Positions 35,530 through 45,554 of a stretch of 64,000 nt of DNA are shown piece after piece. Below the pieces are notes generated by a model. That model saw only the letters and a program-made list of their open reading frames with translations. It had not been told where the DNA came from and did no database searches. This stretch comes from Nocardioides cynanchi. Its GTDB lineage: Bacteria > Actinomycetota > Actinomycetes > Propionibacteriales > Nocardioidaceae. Both the position numbers and the translations under genes were made by a program. The first letter of the stretch is position 1; the number at the start of each line of letters is the position of its first letter. Location: positions 3,596,001 to 3,660,000 of the forward strand of contig NZ_CP044344.1 of NCBI RefSeq assembly GCF_008761635.1. Direction: 5' to 3'.

Positions 35530-35767
35530 GTCGGCGCAAAGAGGCATTCCCAAGCCGCTGAGTCGGCGCAAAGAGGCATTCCCGAGCCGCTGAGTCGGCG
35601 CAAAGAGGCATTCCCGAGCCGCTGAGTCGGCGCATGTGTGCACCCCGAGATGCCTCTTTATGCCGACTCGGCGACCTCCTTACGTCTCTTTGTGACGACT
35701 CGGCCGCCTTGCGCTGCCTGTTTGCGCCGACTCGGCCGTGTTGTGCTGCCTGTTCGTGGCGACTCGG
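35526..35767. repeat. Mirrored tandem array: four direct then four inverted 32-bp units
   Basis: Direct units start at 35526, 35558, 35590 and 35622. Units 2 and 3 are identical, unit 1 differs by one base, and unit 4 keeps only the first 13 bases. Inverted units follow with the box GACTCGG at 35665, 35697, 35729 and 35761, exactly 32 bp apart. The shared core is GAGTCGGCGCAAAGAGGCA or a near match; the remaining 12 bp drift. The centre of symmetry is near 35647. There are no unique spacers, so this is not CRISPR. The 32-bp period is not a multiple of three, so it is non-coding. It fills most of the gap between the permease and marR genes. Confidence 0.92.
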
Positions 35768-35772
35768 GAATG

Positions 35773-35800
35773 GTTAGCGTGGGTAATGAGTTATGCTAAC
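35773..35800. promoter_or_regulatory. Candidate MarR operator overlapping the -10 box
   Basis: GTTAGCGT (35773-35780) and ATGCTAAC (35793-35800) form an inverted repeat with 7 of 8 arm positions paired, centred 12 nt apart. The right arm covers the -10 box TATGCT (35792-35797), which ends 6 nt before ATG 35804. The bases are AT-rich compared with their surroundings. Binding of the encoded MarR protein here would block its own transcription. Confidence 0.65.
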
Positions 35801-35803
35801 GAT

Positions 35804-36253
35804 ATGCCCACTGTCGAGATGGCCTCCCGGACCGATGCCGGGCTCGCGAGCGAGCTCCGGCTGTCGGTGATGCGACTGCGTCGCCGCCTGGCCAACGAGC
35901 GCCACCCCGACAACCCGCTGAGCATGGGTGCGATGTCGGTGCTCGGCTGCCTGTTCCGCAACGGCGACCTGACCGTCGGGGAGCTCGCCTCCCACGAGCG
36001 GGTGCAACCGCCCAGCATGACCCGCACCGTCAACGCCCTCGACGCGGGCGGCTACGTCGTCCGCCGCAAGCACGACACCGACGGCCGGCAGGTCGTCCTC
36101 GCGCTCTCCGACCGGGGCCGGACCACCGTGCTCGCCGACCGCGCCCGGCGCGACGCCTGGCTGGCCCAGCGCCTGCGCGACCTGACCACGGACGAACGCG
36201 ACACCCTCCGCCGCGCGGCGCCGATCCTCGAGCGCCTCGCCACCTCCGACTGA
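35804..36253 (+). CDS. MarR-family transcriptional regulator
   Basis: The 149-residue protein has the MarR winged-helix dimer fold. GDLTVGELASHERVQPPSMT is the helix-turn-helix, RTVNALDAGGYVVRRKHDTD and GRQVVLALSDRG form the beta wing, and the terminal helices are for dimerisation. It probably represses itself and the MFS gene that follows 31 nt later, releasing on binding a small aromatic or lipophilic compound. The start ATG 35804 fits the leaderless spacing. A longer frame beginning upstream runs into the repeat array and is rejected. Confidence 0.92.
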   Translation: MPTVEMASRTDAGLASELRLSVMRLRRRLANERHPDNPLSMGAMSVLGCLFRNGDLTVGELASHERVQPPSMTRTVNALDAGGYVVRRKHDTDGRQVVLALSDRGRTTVLADRARRDAWLAQRLRDLTTDERDTLRRAAPILERLATSD

Positions 36254-36284
36254 CCGACCGCCCGCACCAGACCGGAAGCAGATC

Positions 36285-37556
36285 TTGAGCCCCACGTTCC
36301 GTGCCCTGCACAACCCCAACTACCGCCGCTACGCGCTCGGCAGCCTGGTGTCCAACACCGGCACCTGGATGATGCGCGTCGCCCAGGACTGGCTGGTCCT
36401 CGAGCTCACCCACGGCAGCGGTACGGCGCTCGGCGTGACCACCGGCCTCCAGTTCCTGCCCGTGCTCCTGCTCTCGCCGTACGCCGGTGTGGTCGCCGAC
36501 CGCTTCCCCAAGCGCCGCCTGCTCCAGCTCACCCAGCTGACGATGGCGCTCGCCTCGCTGGTGCTCGGCCTCCTCGCCGTGGTCGGGGTGGCCGAGGTCT
36601 GGCAGGTCTACGTGATCGCCTTCCTGTTCGGCATCGGCTCGGCCTTCGACGCGCCGGCCCGTCAGTCGTTCGTCTCGGAGCTGGTCGACGCCGACGACCT
36701 GACCAACGCCGTCGGCCTCAACTCCGCCACCTTCAACGCCGCCCGGATCGTCGGCCCGGCGGTCGCCGGCCTGATGATCGGGGCGCTGGGCGGCGGTGCC
36801 GGGGCCACCGGCTGGGTGATCCTGGTCAACGCGGCGTCGTACGGCGCGGTGATCTGGCAGCTCCAGCACATGGACGCCGCGCTCCTGCACTCCCCGAAAC
36901 CGGTCGCCCGGACACCCGGGATGCTGCTCGAGGGCGTCCGCTACGTCCGCAGCCAGCCCAAGATGATGCTGATCCTGGTGATGGTGTTCTTCGCCGGCAC
37001 CTTCGGGATGAACTTCCAGATCACCTCTGCCCTGATGGCCACCCAGGTGTTCGGCAAGGGCGCCGGCGAGTTCGGGATCCTCGGCTCGGCGATGGCGGTG
37101 GGCTCGTTGGCCGGCGCCCTCCTGAGCGCGCGGCGGGTCCGGATCCGCGTGCGCCTGCTGGTCGGCGCCGCCCTGGGCTTCGGGTCCGCGGAGATCCTGG
37201 CGGGCCTGATGCCGACCTACCTCTCCTTCGCGATCGTCTGCCCGCTGATCGGCCTGTGCACCCTGACCATGCTCAACTCCGCCAACGCCACCATGCAGCT
37301 CGAGTCCGAGCCCGCCCTGCGCGGCCGGGTGATGGCGCTCTACATGACCATCGTGATGGGCGGCACCCCGATCGGGTCGCCGATCATCGGCTGGGTCGGC
37401 CAGCAGTACGGCGCCCGCTGGACCCTGCTCGGCGGCGGCATCCTCACCATCCTGGGGGTCGGGCTGGCGCTCGCGCTGTTCGCCCGGCCCGCCCGCGCCC
37501 AGGCGGAGTCCCTGGCCCGGGCCGAGCGCGAACCGGTCCCGGCCGAGGCCGCCTGA
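36285..37556 (+). CDS. MFS efflux-type transporter
   Basis: The 423-residue protein belongs to the MFS_3/EntS-like branch. It has 12 helices, starting FRALHNPNYRRYALGSLVSN, a loop 2-3 motif GVVADRFPKRRLLQLTQ, the helix 4-5 segment RQSFVSELVDADDLTNAVGL, and LESEPALRGRVMALYMTI in the second half. This branch exports siderophores or drugs. Start TTG 36285 has GGAAG 6 nt upstream. Being the second gene after marR, it is probably under that regulator's control. Substrate is unknown. Confidence 0.9.
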   Translation: MSPTFRALHNPNYRRYALGSLVSNTGTWMMRVAQDWLVLELTHGSGTALGVTTGLQFLPVLLLSPYAGVVADRFPKRRLLQLTQLTMALASLVLGLLAVVGVAEVWQVYVIAFLFGIGSAFDAPARQSFVSELVDADDLTNAVGLNSATFNAARIVGPAVAGLMIGALGGGAGATGWVILVNAASYGAVIWQLQHMDAALLHSPKPVARTPGMLLEGVRYVRSQPKMMLILVMVFFAGTFGMNFQITSALMATQVFGKGAGEFGILGSAMAVGSLAGALLSARRVRIRVRLLVGAALGFGSAEILAGLMPTYLSFAIVCPLIGLCTLTMLNSANATMQLESEPALRGRVMALYMTIVMGGTPIGSPIIGWVGQQYGARWTLLGGGILTILGVGLALALFARPARAQAESLARAEREPVPAEAA

Positions 37557-37574
37557 CCGGCTCGGATTCTCGTT

Positions 37575-37603
37575 TTGGCCCTGACCGGCCGCACCGGTAG
37601 CCT
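37575..37603 (+). promoter_or_regulatory. str operon promoter
   Basis: TTGGCC (37575-37580) and TAGCCT (37598-37603) are spaced by exactly 17 nt. Transcription would start near 37610, giving a leader of about 155 nt before rpsL. The leader contains the palindrome GTCGTACGAC at 37650-37659. Confidence 0.65.
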
Positions 37604-37765
37604 TGGCAGTCGTGTCTGGCCGGTCCGGACCGTGGCGAGCCCTCCACCCGTCGTACGACGTGAACCCGGGACGCCGACATCTCACGGCACATCGCTCCAA
37701 CGCAACACGATCGTGCCCGGCAAGGCGCTGGGTACTGAGGTAAGAAACAGAAAGGGAACCACCAG

Positions 37766-38140
37766 GTGCCCACCATCCAGCAGTTGGTCCGCAAGGGCCG
37801 CCAGGACAAGGCGTCCAAGTCCAAGACGCCCGCCCTCAAGGGCAGTCCGCAGCGCCGAGGCGTCTGCACCCGCGTCTACACCACCACCCCGAAGAAGCCG
37901 AACTCCGCCCTCCGCAAGGTCGCCCGCGTGCGCCTGTCGAGCGGTGTCGAGGTCACGGCCTACATCCCGGGCGTCGGTCACAACCTCCAGGAGCACTCGA
38001 TCGTGCTCGTCCGCGGCGGCCGGGTGAAGGACCTCCCCGGTGTCCGCTACAAGATCATCCGCGGCACGCTCGACACCCAGGGCGTGAAGAACCGCAAGCA
38101 GGCGCGCAGCCGTTACGGCGCCAAGAAGGAGAAGAGCTAA
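37766..38140 (+). CDS. rpsL: 30S ribosomal protein S12
   Basis: The 124-residue S12 is complete: [14 protein letters not shown] at the start, [20 protein letters not shown] around the Lys residue whose mutation gives streptomycin resistance, then [20 protein letters not shown] and [12 protein letters not shown]. It shapes the decoding centre. Both classical streptomycin-site lysines are wild type (TPKKPN and GRVKDLPG). GTG start follows AAAGGGA. The TAA stop overlaps the rpsG ATG (TAATG). Confidence 0.98.
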   Translation: MPTIQQLVRKGRQDKASKSKTPALKGSPQRRGVCTRVYTTTPKKPNSALRKVARVRLSSGVEVTAYIPGVGHNLQEHSIVLVRGGRVKDLPGVRYKIIRGTLDTQGVKNRKQARSRYGAKKEKS

Positions 38141-38610
38141 TGCCCCGCAAGGGTCCCGCCCCGAAGCGGCCGCTCGACGTCGACCCCGTCTACGGGTCGC
38201 AGCTGGTCACCCAGCTGGTCTCCAAGGTGCTCAAGGACGGCAAGAAGCAGGTCGCCCAGCGCATCGTCTACACCGCCCTCGAGGGCTGCCGCGAGAAGAC
38301 CGGCACCGACCCCGTGGTCACGCTCAAGCGCGCCATGGACAACGTGAAGCCGGCCATCGAGGTCAAGTCCCGACGCGTCGGTGGTGCGACCTACCAGGTC
38401 CCGATCGAGGTCAAGGGAACACGCGGCACCACGCTCGCGTTGCGCTGGTTGGTCGGGTACGCCGCGGACCGTCGTGAGAAGACGATGTCCGAGCGCCTGA
38501 TGAACGAGATCCTCGACGCCTCCAACGGGCTCGGAGCCGCTGTGAAGAAGCGCGAGGACACCCACAAGATGGCCGAGTCCAACAAGGCCTTCGCCCACTA
38601 CCGCTGGTGA
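38140..38610 (+). CDS. rpsG: 30S ribosomal protein S7
   Basis: The 156-residue S7 is complete, from [20 protein letters not shown] to [14 protein letters not shown], the usual actinobacterial ends. It organises the head of the small subunit by binding 16S rRNA and in many bacteria represses its own operon by binding mRNA. It is translationally coupled to rpsL through TAATG. It is followed by an 86-nt gap holding a stem-loop before fusA. Confidence 0.98.
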   Translation: MPRKGPAPKRPLDVDPVYGSQLVTQLVSKVLKDGKKQVAQRIVYTALEGCREKTGTDPVVTLKRAMDNVKPAIEVKSRRVGGATYQVPIEVKGTRGTTLALRWLVGYAADRREKTMSERLMNEILDASNGLGAAVKKREDTHKMAESNKAFAHYRW

Positions 38611-38614
38611 CCAA

Positions 38615-38653
38615 CCGTCGTACGCCTTCCTGATCCGGGAGGCCGTACGACGG
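38615..38653 (+). promoter_or_regulatory. Stem-loop between rpsG and fusA
   Basis: CCGTCGTACG (38615-38624) pairs perfectly with CGTACGACGG (38644-38653). Inside, CCTTCC and GGGAGG continue the stem with a mismatch and a bulge around TGATCC. There is no U-run, so it is more likely an mRNA processing or partial attenuation site than a terminator. Confidence 0.65.
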
Positions 38654-38696
38654 CGAGCACCGGCTTCCACGTCCTACCTAAGGAAACGAACCCTCA

Positions 38697-40808
<2,112 letters not shown>

Positions 40809-40843
40809 TCGCTCCCAGCGGTCCGGTACGTGCCGGGGCGCAT

Positions 40844-40872
40844 TTGGCCGGACCCTCGGCATGCAGCACAAT
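40844..40872 (+). promoter_or_regulatory. Internal promoter before tuf
   Basis: TTGGCC (40844-40849) and CACAAT (40867-40872) are spaced 17 nt, in the 101-bp gap after fusA. The -35 sequence is identical to that of the rpsL promoter. It would let tuf be made at higher levels than the rest of the operon. Confidence 0.6.
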
Positions 40873-40909
40873 CATCGAGTCAAAGCGACAACAACAGGAG
40901 GAGCCCCCA

Positions 40910-42103
40910 GTGGCTAAGGCGAAGTTCGAGCGGACCAAGCCGCACGTCAACATCGGCACGATCGGTCACATCGACCACGGCAAGACCACCTTGACCGCGG
41001 CGATCACCAAGGTCCTGCACGACCAGCACCCCGACCTGAACCCCTTCACGCCGTTCGACGAGATCGACAAGGCACCCGAAGAGCGTCAGCGCGGTATCAC
41101 GATCTCCATCGCGCACGTGGAGTACCAGACCGAGGCGCGGCACTACGCCCACGTCGACTGCCCGGGTCACGCCGACTACATCAAGAACATGATCACCGGC
41201 GCGGCTCAGATGGACGGCGCGATCCTCGTGGTCGCCGCCACCGACGGCCCCATGCCCCAGACGCGTGAGCACGTGCTGCTCGCCCGCCAGGTCGGCGTGC
41301 CGGCGATCGTGGTCGCGCTCAACAAGTGCGACATGGTCGACGACGAGGAGCTCATCGAGCTCGTCGAGATGGAGGTGCGCGAGCTCCTCTCCGAGTACGA
41401 CTTCCCGGGCGACGACATCCCGGTGGTGAAGGTCGCTGCCTTCCCGGCGCTGAACGGCGACGAGAAGTGGGGCGCCTCGATCCTCGAGCTCATGAACGCG
41501 GTCGACGAGTCGATCCCGACCCCTGAGCGCGACACCGAGAAGCCCTTCCTGATGCCGGTCGAGGACGTCTTCACGATCACCGGTCGCGGCACGGTCATCA
41601 CCGGCCGTATCGAGCGGGGCATCGTGAAGGTAAACGAGGAGGTCGAGATCATCGGCATCCGCGACAAGTCGCAGAAGAGCACCGTCACCGGTGTCGAGAT
41701 GTTCCGCAAGCTGCTCGACGAGGGTCAGGCCGGCGAGAACGTCGGGCTGCTGCTTCGTGGCACCAAGCGCGAGGACGTCGAGCGCGGCATGGTCGTGATC
41801 AAGCCCGGCACGACGACCCCGCACACCAACTTCGGCGCGAACGTCTACATCCTGTCGAAGGAGGAGGGCGGCCGTCACACGCCGTTCTTCAACAACTACC
41901 GCCCGCAGTTCTACTTCCGTACCACCGACGTGACCGGCGTGGTGACCCTCCCCGAGGGCACCGAGATGGTCATGCCCGGCGACAACACGGAGATGGCCGT
42001 CGAGCTGATCCAGCCGATCGCCATGGAAGAGGGCCTGCGGTTCGCGATCCGGGAGGGTGGCCGCACCGTCGGCGCCGGCCGGGTCACCAAGATCACCAAG
42101 TGA
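40910..42103 (+). CDS. tuf: Elongation factor Tu
   Basis: The 397-residue EF-Tu is complete: [17 protein letters not shown] (the usual His-Val is His-Ile here), [25 protein letters not shown] and NKCD for the GTPase, then domains II and III ending [14 protein letters not shown]. It delivers aminoacyl-tRNA. The start GTG 40910 has a strong AGGAGGAG 6 nt upstream. It is the last gene of the str operon, with its own candidate promoter upstream and a hairpin terminator 47 nt downstream. Confidence 0.98.
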   Translation: MAKAKFERTKPHVNIGTIGHIDHGKTTLTAAITKVLHDQHPDLNPFTPFDEIDKAPEERQRGITISIAHVEYQTEARHYAHVDCPGHADYIKNMITGAAQMDGAILVVAATDGPMPQTREHVLLARQVGVPAIVVALNKCDMVDDEELIELVEMEVRELLSEYDFPGDDIPVVKVAAFPALNGDEKWGASILELMNAVDESIPTPERDTEKPFLMPVEDVFTITGRGTVITGRIERGIVKVNEEVEIIGIRDKSQKSTVTGVEMFRKLLDEGQAGENVGLLLRGTKREDVERGMVVIKPGTTTPHTNFGANVYILSKEEGGRHTPFFNNYRPQFYFRTTDVTGVVTLPEGTEMVMPGDNTEMAVELIQPIAMEEGLRFAIREGGRTVGAGRVTKITK

Positions 42104-42114
42104 ATCCCCTCGGT

Positions 42115-42134
42115 GGTCGAGCGGAGTCGAGACC
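42115..42134 (-). repeat. 20-bp dispersed repeat, copy after tuf
   Basis: The minus strand reads GGTCTCGACTCCGCTCGACC, identical to 13904-13923. Flanking bases extend it into an imperfect palindrome with GTGGTC and GACCAC arms, just ahead of the tuf terminator. Confidence 0.85.
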
Positions 42135-42150
42135 ACTGAGCTGAACCACC

Positions 42151-42184
42151 AGAACGGCCCCGGACCTCGGTCCGGGGCCGTTCT
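42151..42184 (+). terminator. str operon / tuf terminator hairpin
   Basis: AGAACGGCCCCGGA (42151-42164) pairs perfectly with TCCGGGGCCGTTCT (42171-42184) across a 6-nt loop. The 14-bp stem is very stable. Only a weak T-bearing tail (GCGTTGGT) follows. It can also end the convergent ltrA transcript. Confidence 0.85.
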
Positions 42185-42205
42185 GCGTTGGTCGTGAGTC
42201 GCTGC

Positions 42206-43399
42206 CTACGCGGCGTGGCCGGCGGGCTCGGTGAGGTCGGGCTCCGAGGACTCGCGCCGGTCGGCCAGCACCAGCCCGGCCGAGCCGGCCAGGAGACAGA
42301 CCAGCGCGGCCAGACCGGAGACCTCGGCGCCGACGACGAGAACGGCGGCCAGCGCCACCCCACCGCCCAGCCGGGGTACGGCGCCGGGCAGCCCGAGCAC
42401 CAGCCGGAACAGCCCGAGCCCGACCCAGAAGCCGCCGACGCCCACGCTCAGCTGGCCGGCGTACTCCCAGCCGAGCCGGTCCGTGGGATGGGCGAGAGCG
42501 TGGTGCAGCCCGGCGGCGGTCAGCACGATCCCGAACAGGACCACCCAGAAGGCATAGCCGTACGACGCGAGCGCGGCCGCCTCCACGCGCTCGGGAGGCA
42601 TCGCCTCGAGGGCGGCCTCGGCCCGGCGGTCCTCCTCGACCCCGAAGTAGGCCCAGAACAGGGTGGCGGCCAGCAGCAGGCTGATCGCTGCGAAGGCGAT
42701 CTGGGCCGGGCCGATCGCGCTGACCCCGGTGCCCAGCCCCACGCCGATCGCCAGCACCGACTCGCCGAGCGCGATCAGGAGCATCAGCCCGTGCCGCTCC
42801 ACGAAGTGCCCGGGCACCAGCTCGAAGGCGGGGCCGCCGTCGTCCTCGGGCCGGTCGAAGGGGCCGATCGAGACCAGACGCGGCAGGACGACCACCACCA
42901 CGAAGGCACCGAGCCACCACCACGCCAGGATGTCCTCGAAGAACAGCGCGCCGACCAGCCCCAGCACGGCACCGAGCATGTTCCACCCGAGCAGCTGGAC
43001 CACCATGCCGCGGGTGATCCGGGCCGCCTCGGTCACGTACATGCCGGCGTGGACGGTCACGACGAGCAGGTAGCCCGAGGCGAACACCACGCGGTCCGAG
43101 CCGTAGGCGTGCGGGATCGACATCGCGGTCACGAAGTTGCCGAGCATCCCGAGCACCAGCAGCACCCGGCGACGCGTGGTGACCGGTGGCGCGGCGTTGG
43201 TCAGCCACGCGTAGCCGCCGTACATCCACCACAGCAGCAGGAGCAGGAGCGCCGAGCGGGCGGTGACCGCCCAGCCGCCGGGTCCGACGGTCGCGGTGAG
43301 CTGGGTGATGGTGAAGACAAAGACCAGGTCGAAGAACAGCTCGAGCGAGGTGACCTGGCCGGCGGTGGGCAACGCGACGCCCTGCCGACGAGGCTGCAT
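42206..43399 (-). CDS. ltrA: Low-temperature-requirement protein A (LtrA) family membrane protein
   Basis: The 397-residue protein has about 11-12 membrane helices and the LtrA signatures TSLELFFDLVFVFTITQLTA near residue 17, GPFDRPEDDGGPAFELVPGH, and HFVERHGLMLLIALGESVLA. LtrA was named for a Listeria gene needed for growth in the cold; its biochemical activity is unknown. The hexamer TAGGGT ends 7 nt before ATG 43399 on the minus strand, indicating a leaderless start; an upstream frame extension is rejected. It converges on tuf. Confidence 0.9.
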   Translation of the reverse strand: MQPRRQGVALPTAGQVTSLELFFDLVFVFTITQLTATVGPGGWAVTARSALLLLLLWWMYGGYAWLTNAAPPVTTRRRVLLVLGMLGNFVTAMSIPHAYGSDRVVFASGYLLVVTVHAGMYVTEAARITRGMVVQLLGWNMLGAVLGLVGALFFEDILAWWWLGAFVVVVVLPRLVSIGPFDRPEDDGGPAFELVPGHFVERHGLMLLIALGESVLAIGVGLGTGVSAIGPAQIAFAAISLLLAATLFWAYFGVEEDRRAEAALEAMPPERVEAAALASYGYAFWVVLFGIVLTAAGLHHALAHPTDRLGWEYAGQLSVGVGGFWVGLGLFRLVLGLPGAVPRLGGGVALAAVLVVGAEVSGLAALVCLLAGSAGLVLADRRESSEPDLTEPAGHAA

Positions 43400-43520
43400 G
43401 TCGCGCACCCTACGACCATCGCTGCGCCCCCGCACCCGGGAAAACCCGTGGTGCCGGCGGTACGGCGCGCCCTACGGTGGCGGGGTCCGTCAGCGGTGAC
43501 CCACGAGAGAGGAGCAGCAG

Positions 43521-43622
43521 ATGCGCGGAGCGTGCGGTTCTTTCGAGCTCTGTCCCTCTCTCTCGAAGGTGGTCACGCATGCCCGCACGCACGCTCAACC
43601 TGGGGATCCTGGCGCACGTTGA
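43521..43622 (+). CDS. Possible 33-residue leader peptide before the TetM-like gene
   Basis: ATG 43521 has the best ribosome-binding site in the region (GAGAGGAG 6 nt upstream) and opens a 33-codon frame beginning MRGACGSFELCPSLSKVV. It ends at 43622 inside the TetM-like gene in another frame, overlapping that start by 44 nt. Its RNA contains TTCGAG and CTCGAA arms (about 43538-43566) that could pair. This is the layout of a translated leader controlling a ribosome-protection gene. The peptide itself has no homologue I know. Confidence 0.4.
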   Translation: MRGACGSFELCPSLSKVVTHARTHAQPGDPGAR

Positions 43623-45549
43623 CGCCGGCAAGACGACCCTGACCGAACGCCTCCTGCACCACGCAGGGGTGATCCGCGACCTCGGCTCGGTGGACTCGGG
43701 GACCACCCAGACCGACACCCTGGCCCTGGAACGACGCCGGGGCATCACCATCCGCGCGGCCGTCGTGGCGTTCCCCCTCGACGGGGCCACCGTGAACGTC
43801 ATCGACACCCCGGGCCACCCCGACTTCATCGCCGAGGTCGAGCGCTCGCTGGCGGTGCTCGACGGCGCGGTGCTGGTCGTGTCAGCGGTGGAGGGGGTGC
43901 AGCCCCAGACCCGGGTCCTGATGCGGGCCCTGCGTCGTCTGGGCGTCCCGACCCTGGTGTTCGTCAACAAGGTGGACCGTTCCGGCGCCGACCCGGACCG
44001 GGTGCTGGCCGCGGTCGCGGACCGGCTCGCGCCCCGGCTGGTGTCGATGGGCACGGTGACCGCGGCCGGCTCGCGGGCCGCGGGGTTCACGTCGTACCGT
44101 CCCGACGACGTCGCGTTCCGCAGCCGCCTGCTCGACCTGCTCGCCGACGACTCCGATGCGCTGGTGGCCGAGTACGTCCACGACGGGCAGGTCACCGAGC
44201 GTCATCTGAACGACGAGCTGGCGGCGCAGGTCGCGGCGGCCCGGCTCCATCCGGTGTTCTTCGGCTCCGCCGCCACCGGGGCCGGGGTTCCCGAGCTGAT
44301 GGACGGCATCGGCCGGTTGCTGCCCGGCACCGCGCCCGACGGCACCGGGCCCGCGTCCGGGCGGGTGTTCAAGGTCGAGCGGGGTGAGGCGGGCGACAAG
44401 GTCGCCTACCTCCGGATGTTCGCCGGCTCGGTCGGGGTCCGCCAACGCCTCGACCTGCCCGACGGCCGGCTCGGGAAGGTGGCCGGCATCCAGCTGTTCG
44501 AGTCCGGACGATGGGTCCGCGCCGGCTCGGTGGGCGCCGGCCAGATCGGACGGGTCACCGGGCTCGCCGCGGTCCGGGTCGGTGACGTCTTCGGCGACCG
44601 GAGCGCGGCCGACGACCACCACTTCGCACCCCCGACGCTCGAGGCCGCCGTCACCGCGGTCCGCCCCGAGCAGGGACCGGCCCTGCGGGCGGCGCTGGCC
44701 GCGCTGGCCGACCAGGACCCGCTGATCGACGCCCGGAGCGACGAGGCCGGCGGGGTCGTGGTCTCGCTCTACGGTCGCGTCCAGCAGGAGGTGCTGGCGG
44801 CGACGCTCGCCGAGGAGTACGGCGTCGAGGCGGCGTTCGCCGATGCCAGCGTGCTCCACGTGGAGCGACCCCGCGGCCGGGGCGAGGCGGTGGTCCGGCT
44901 GAACACCGACGAGAACCCCTACCAGGCCACGATCGGGCTCCGGATCGAGCCGGGGCGTCCCGGCTCGGGGCTTCGCTTCGTGATCGCCGCGCCCGCCCGT
45001 GACATGCCGCTGTACCTGTTCCGCAGCGCCGAGGCCTTCGGGGCGGCGCTCGAGGCGCATGTCCGCCGCGAGCTCGCCCGCGGTCGGCACGGCTGGGAGG
45101 TCACCGACGCGGTCGTAACGCTGGTCGAGGTGGCCTACAGCACCGCCGACGGACCGCCCTCGAAGCGGGGGCCGACCAGCACGTCGCTCGACTATCGCAA
45201 GGTCGCTCCCGTGGTGGCACGCCGGGCGCTGGACCGGGCCCGGACGGTGGTCTGCGAGCCGGTGCTGAGGATCCGGCTCGAGGTCCCCGTCGAGACCACC
45301 CCTGCACTGCAGCGCCTGCTCGGCCGGTGGGGGGCCGAACAGTCGGACCAGAGCTCGAGCGGCAGCTTCGCCATCCTGGAGGCGCTCCTGCCCGCGGCCC
45401 GGCTGCACGAGCTGCAGCGCCGGTTGCCGGACCTGACCGGGGGCGAAGGGGTCCTCGAGTCCGCCTTCGCCGGCTACCAGCCCGTGCCCGGCCGGCCTCC
45501 GCAGCGGGCCGGCGGAGCGGCCGGGTCCCGGACGGTCGTGGCAGGCTGA
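43579..45549 (+). CDS. TetM/OtrA-like EF-G-type ribosomal-protection GTPase
   Basis: The 656-residue protein is an EF-G paralogue of the TetM/Otr(A) type. G1 is LAHVDAGKTTLTERLLHHAG, where TetM has the same GILAHVDAGKTT core. Switch I is ERRRGITIRAAVVAF, G3 is DTPGHPDFIAEVERS and G4 is NKVD. Domain III-V features include GEAVVRLNTDENPYQATIGL and ALLPAARLHELQRRLPDLTG. It is shorter than fusA and ends without the usual EF-G C-terminal helix. Such proteins dislodge tetracycline or other bound compounds from ribosomes; resistance cannot be inferred from sequence alone. ATG 43579 has AAGGTGG upstream; an upstream in-frame GTG at 43477 is less likely. Confidence 0.87.
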   Translation: MPARTLNLGILAHVDAGKTTLTERLLHHAGVIRDLGSVDSGTTQTDTLALERRRGITIRAAVVAFPLDGATVNVIDTPGHPDFIAEVERSLAVLDGAVLVVSAVEGVQPQTRVLMRALRRLGVPTLVFVNKVDRSGADPDRVLAAVADRLAPRLVSMGTVTAAGSRAAGFTSYRPDDVAFRSRLLDLLADDSDALVAEYVHDGQVTERHLNDELAAQVAAARLHPVFFGSAATGAGVPELMDGIGRLLPGTAPDGTGPASGRVFKVERGEAGDKVAYLRMFAGSVGVRQRLDLPDGRLGKVAGIQLFESGRWVRAGSVGAGQIGRVTGLAAVRVGDVFGDRSAADDHHFAPPTLEAAVTAVRPEQGPALRAALAALADQDPLIDARSDEAGGVVVSLYGRVQQEVLAATLAEEYGVEAAFADASVLHVERPRGRGEAVVRLNTDENPYQATIGLRIEPGRPGSGLRFVIAAPARDMPLYLFRSAEAFGAALEAHVRRELARGRHGWEVTDAVVTLVEVAYSTADGPPSKRGPTSTSLDYRKVAPVVARRALDRARTVVCEPVLRIRLEVPVETTPALQRLLGRWGAEQSDQSSSGSFAILEALLPAARLHELQRRLPDLTGGEGVLESAFAGYQPVPGRPPQRAGGAAGSRTVVAG

Positions 45550-45554
45550 CGCCC

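Noticed and set aside
35526..35767. CRISPR array
   Set aside because: Repeats are contiguous with no unique spacers, half are inverted, and no cas genes are present.
43477..43578. Upstream GTG extension of the TetM-like gene
   Set aside because: The family starts close to the GILAHVDAGKTT motif and ATG 43579 has a ribosome site; the extension has no similarity to TetM.
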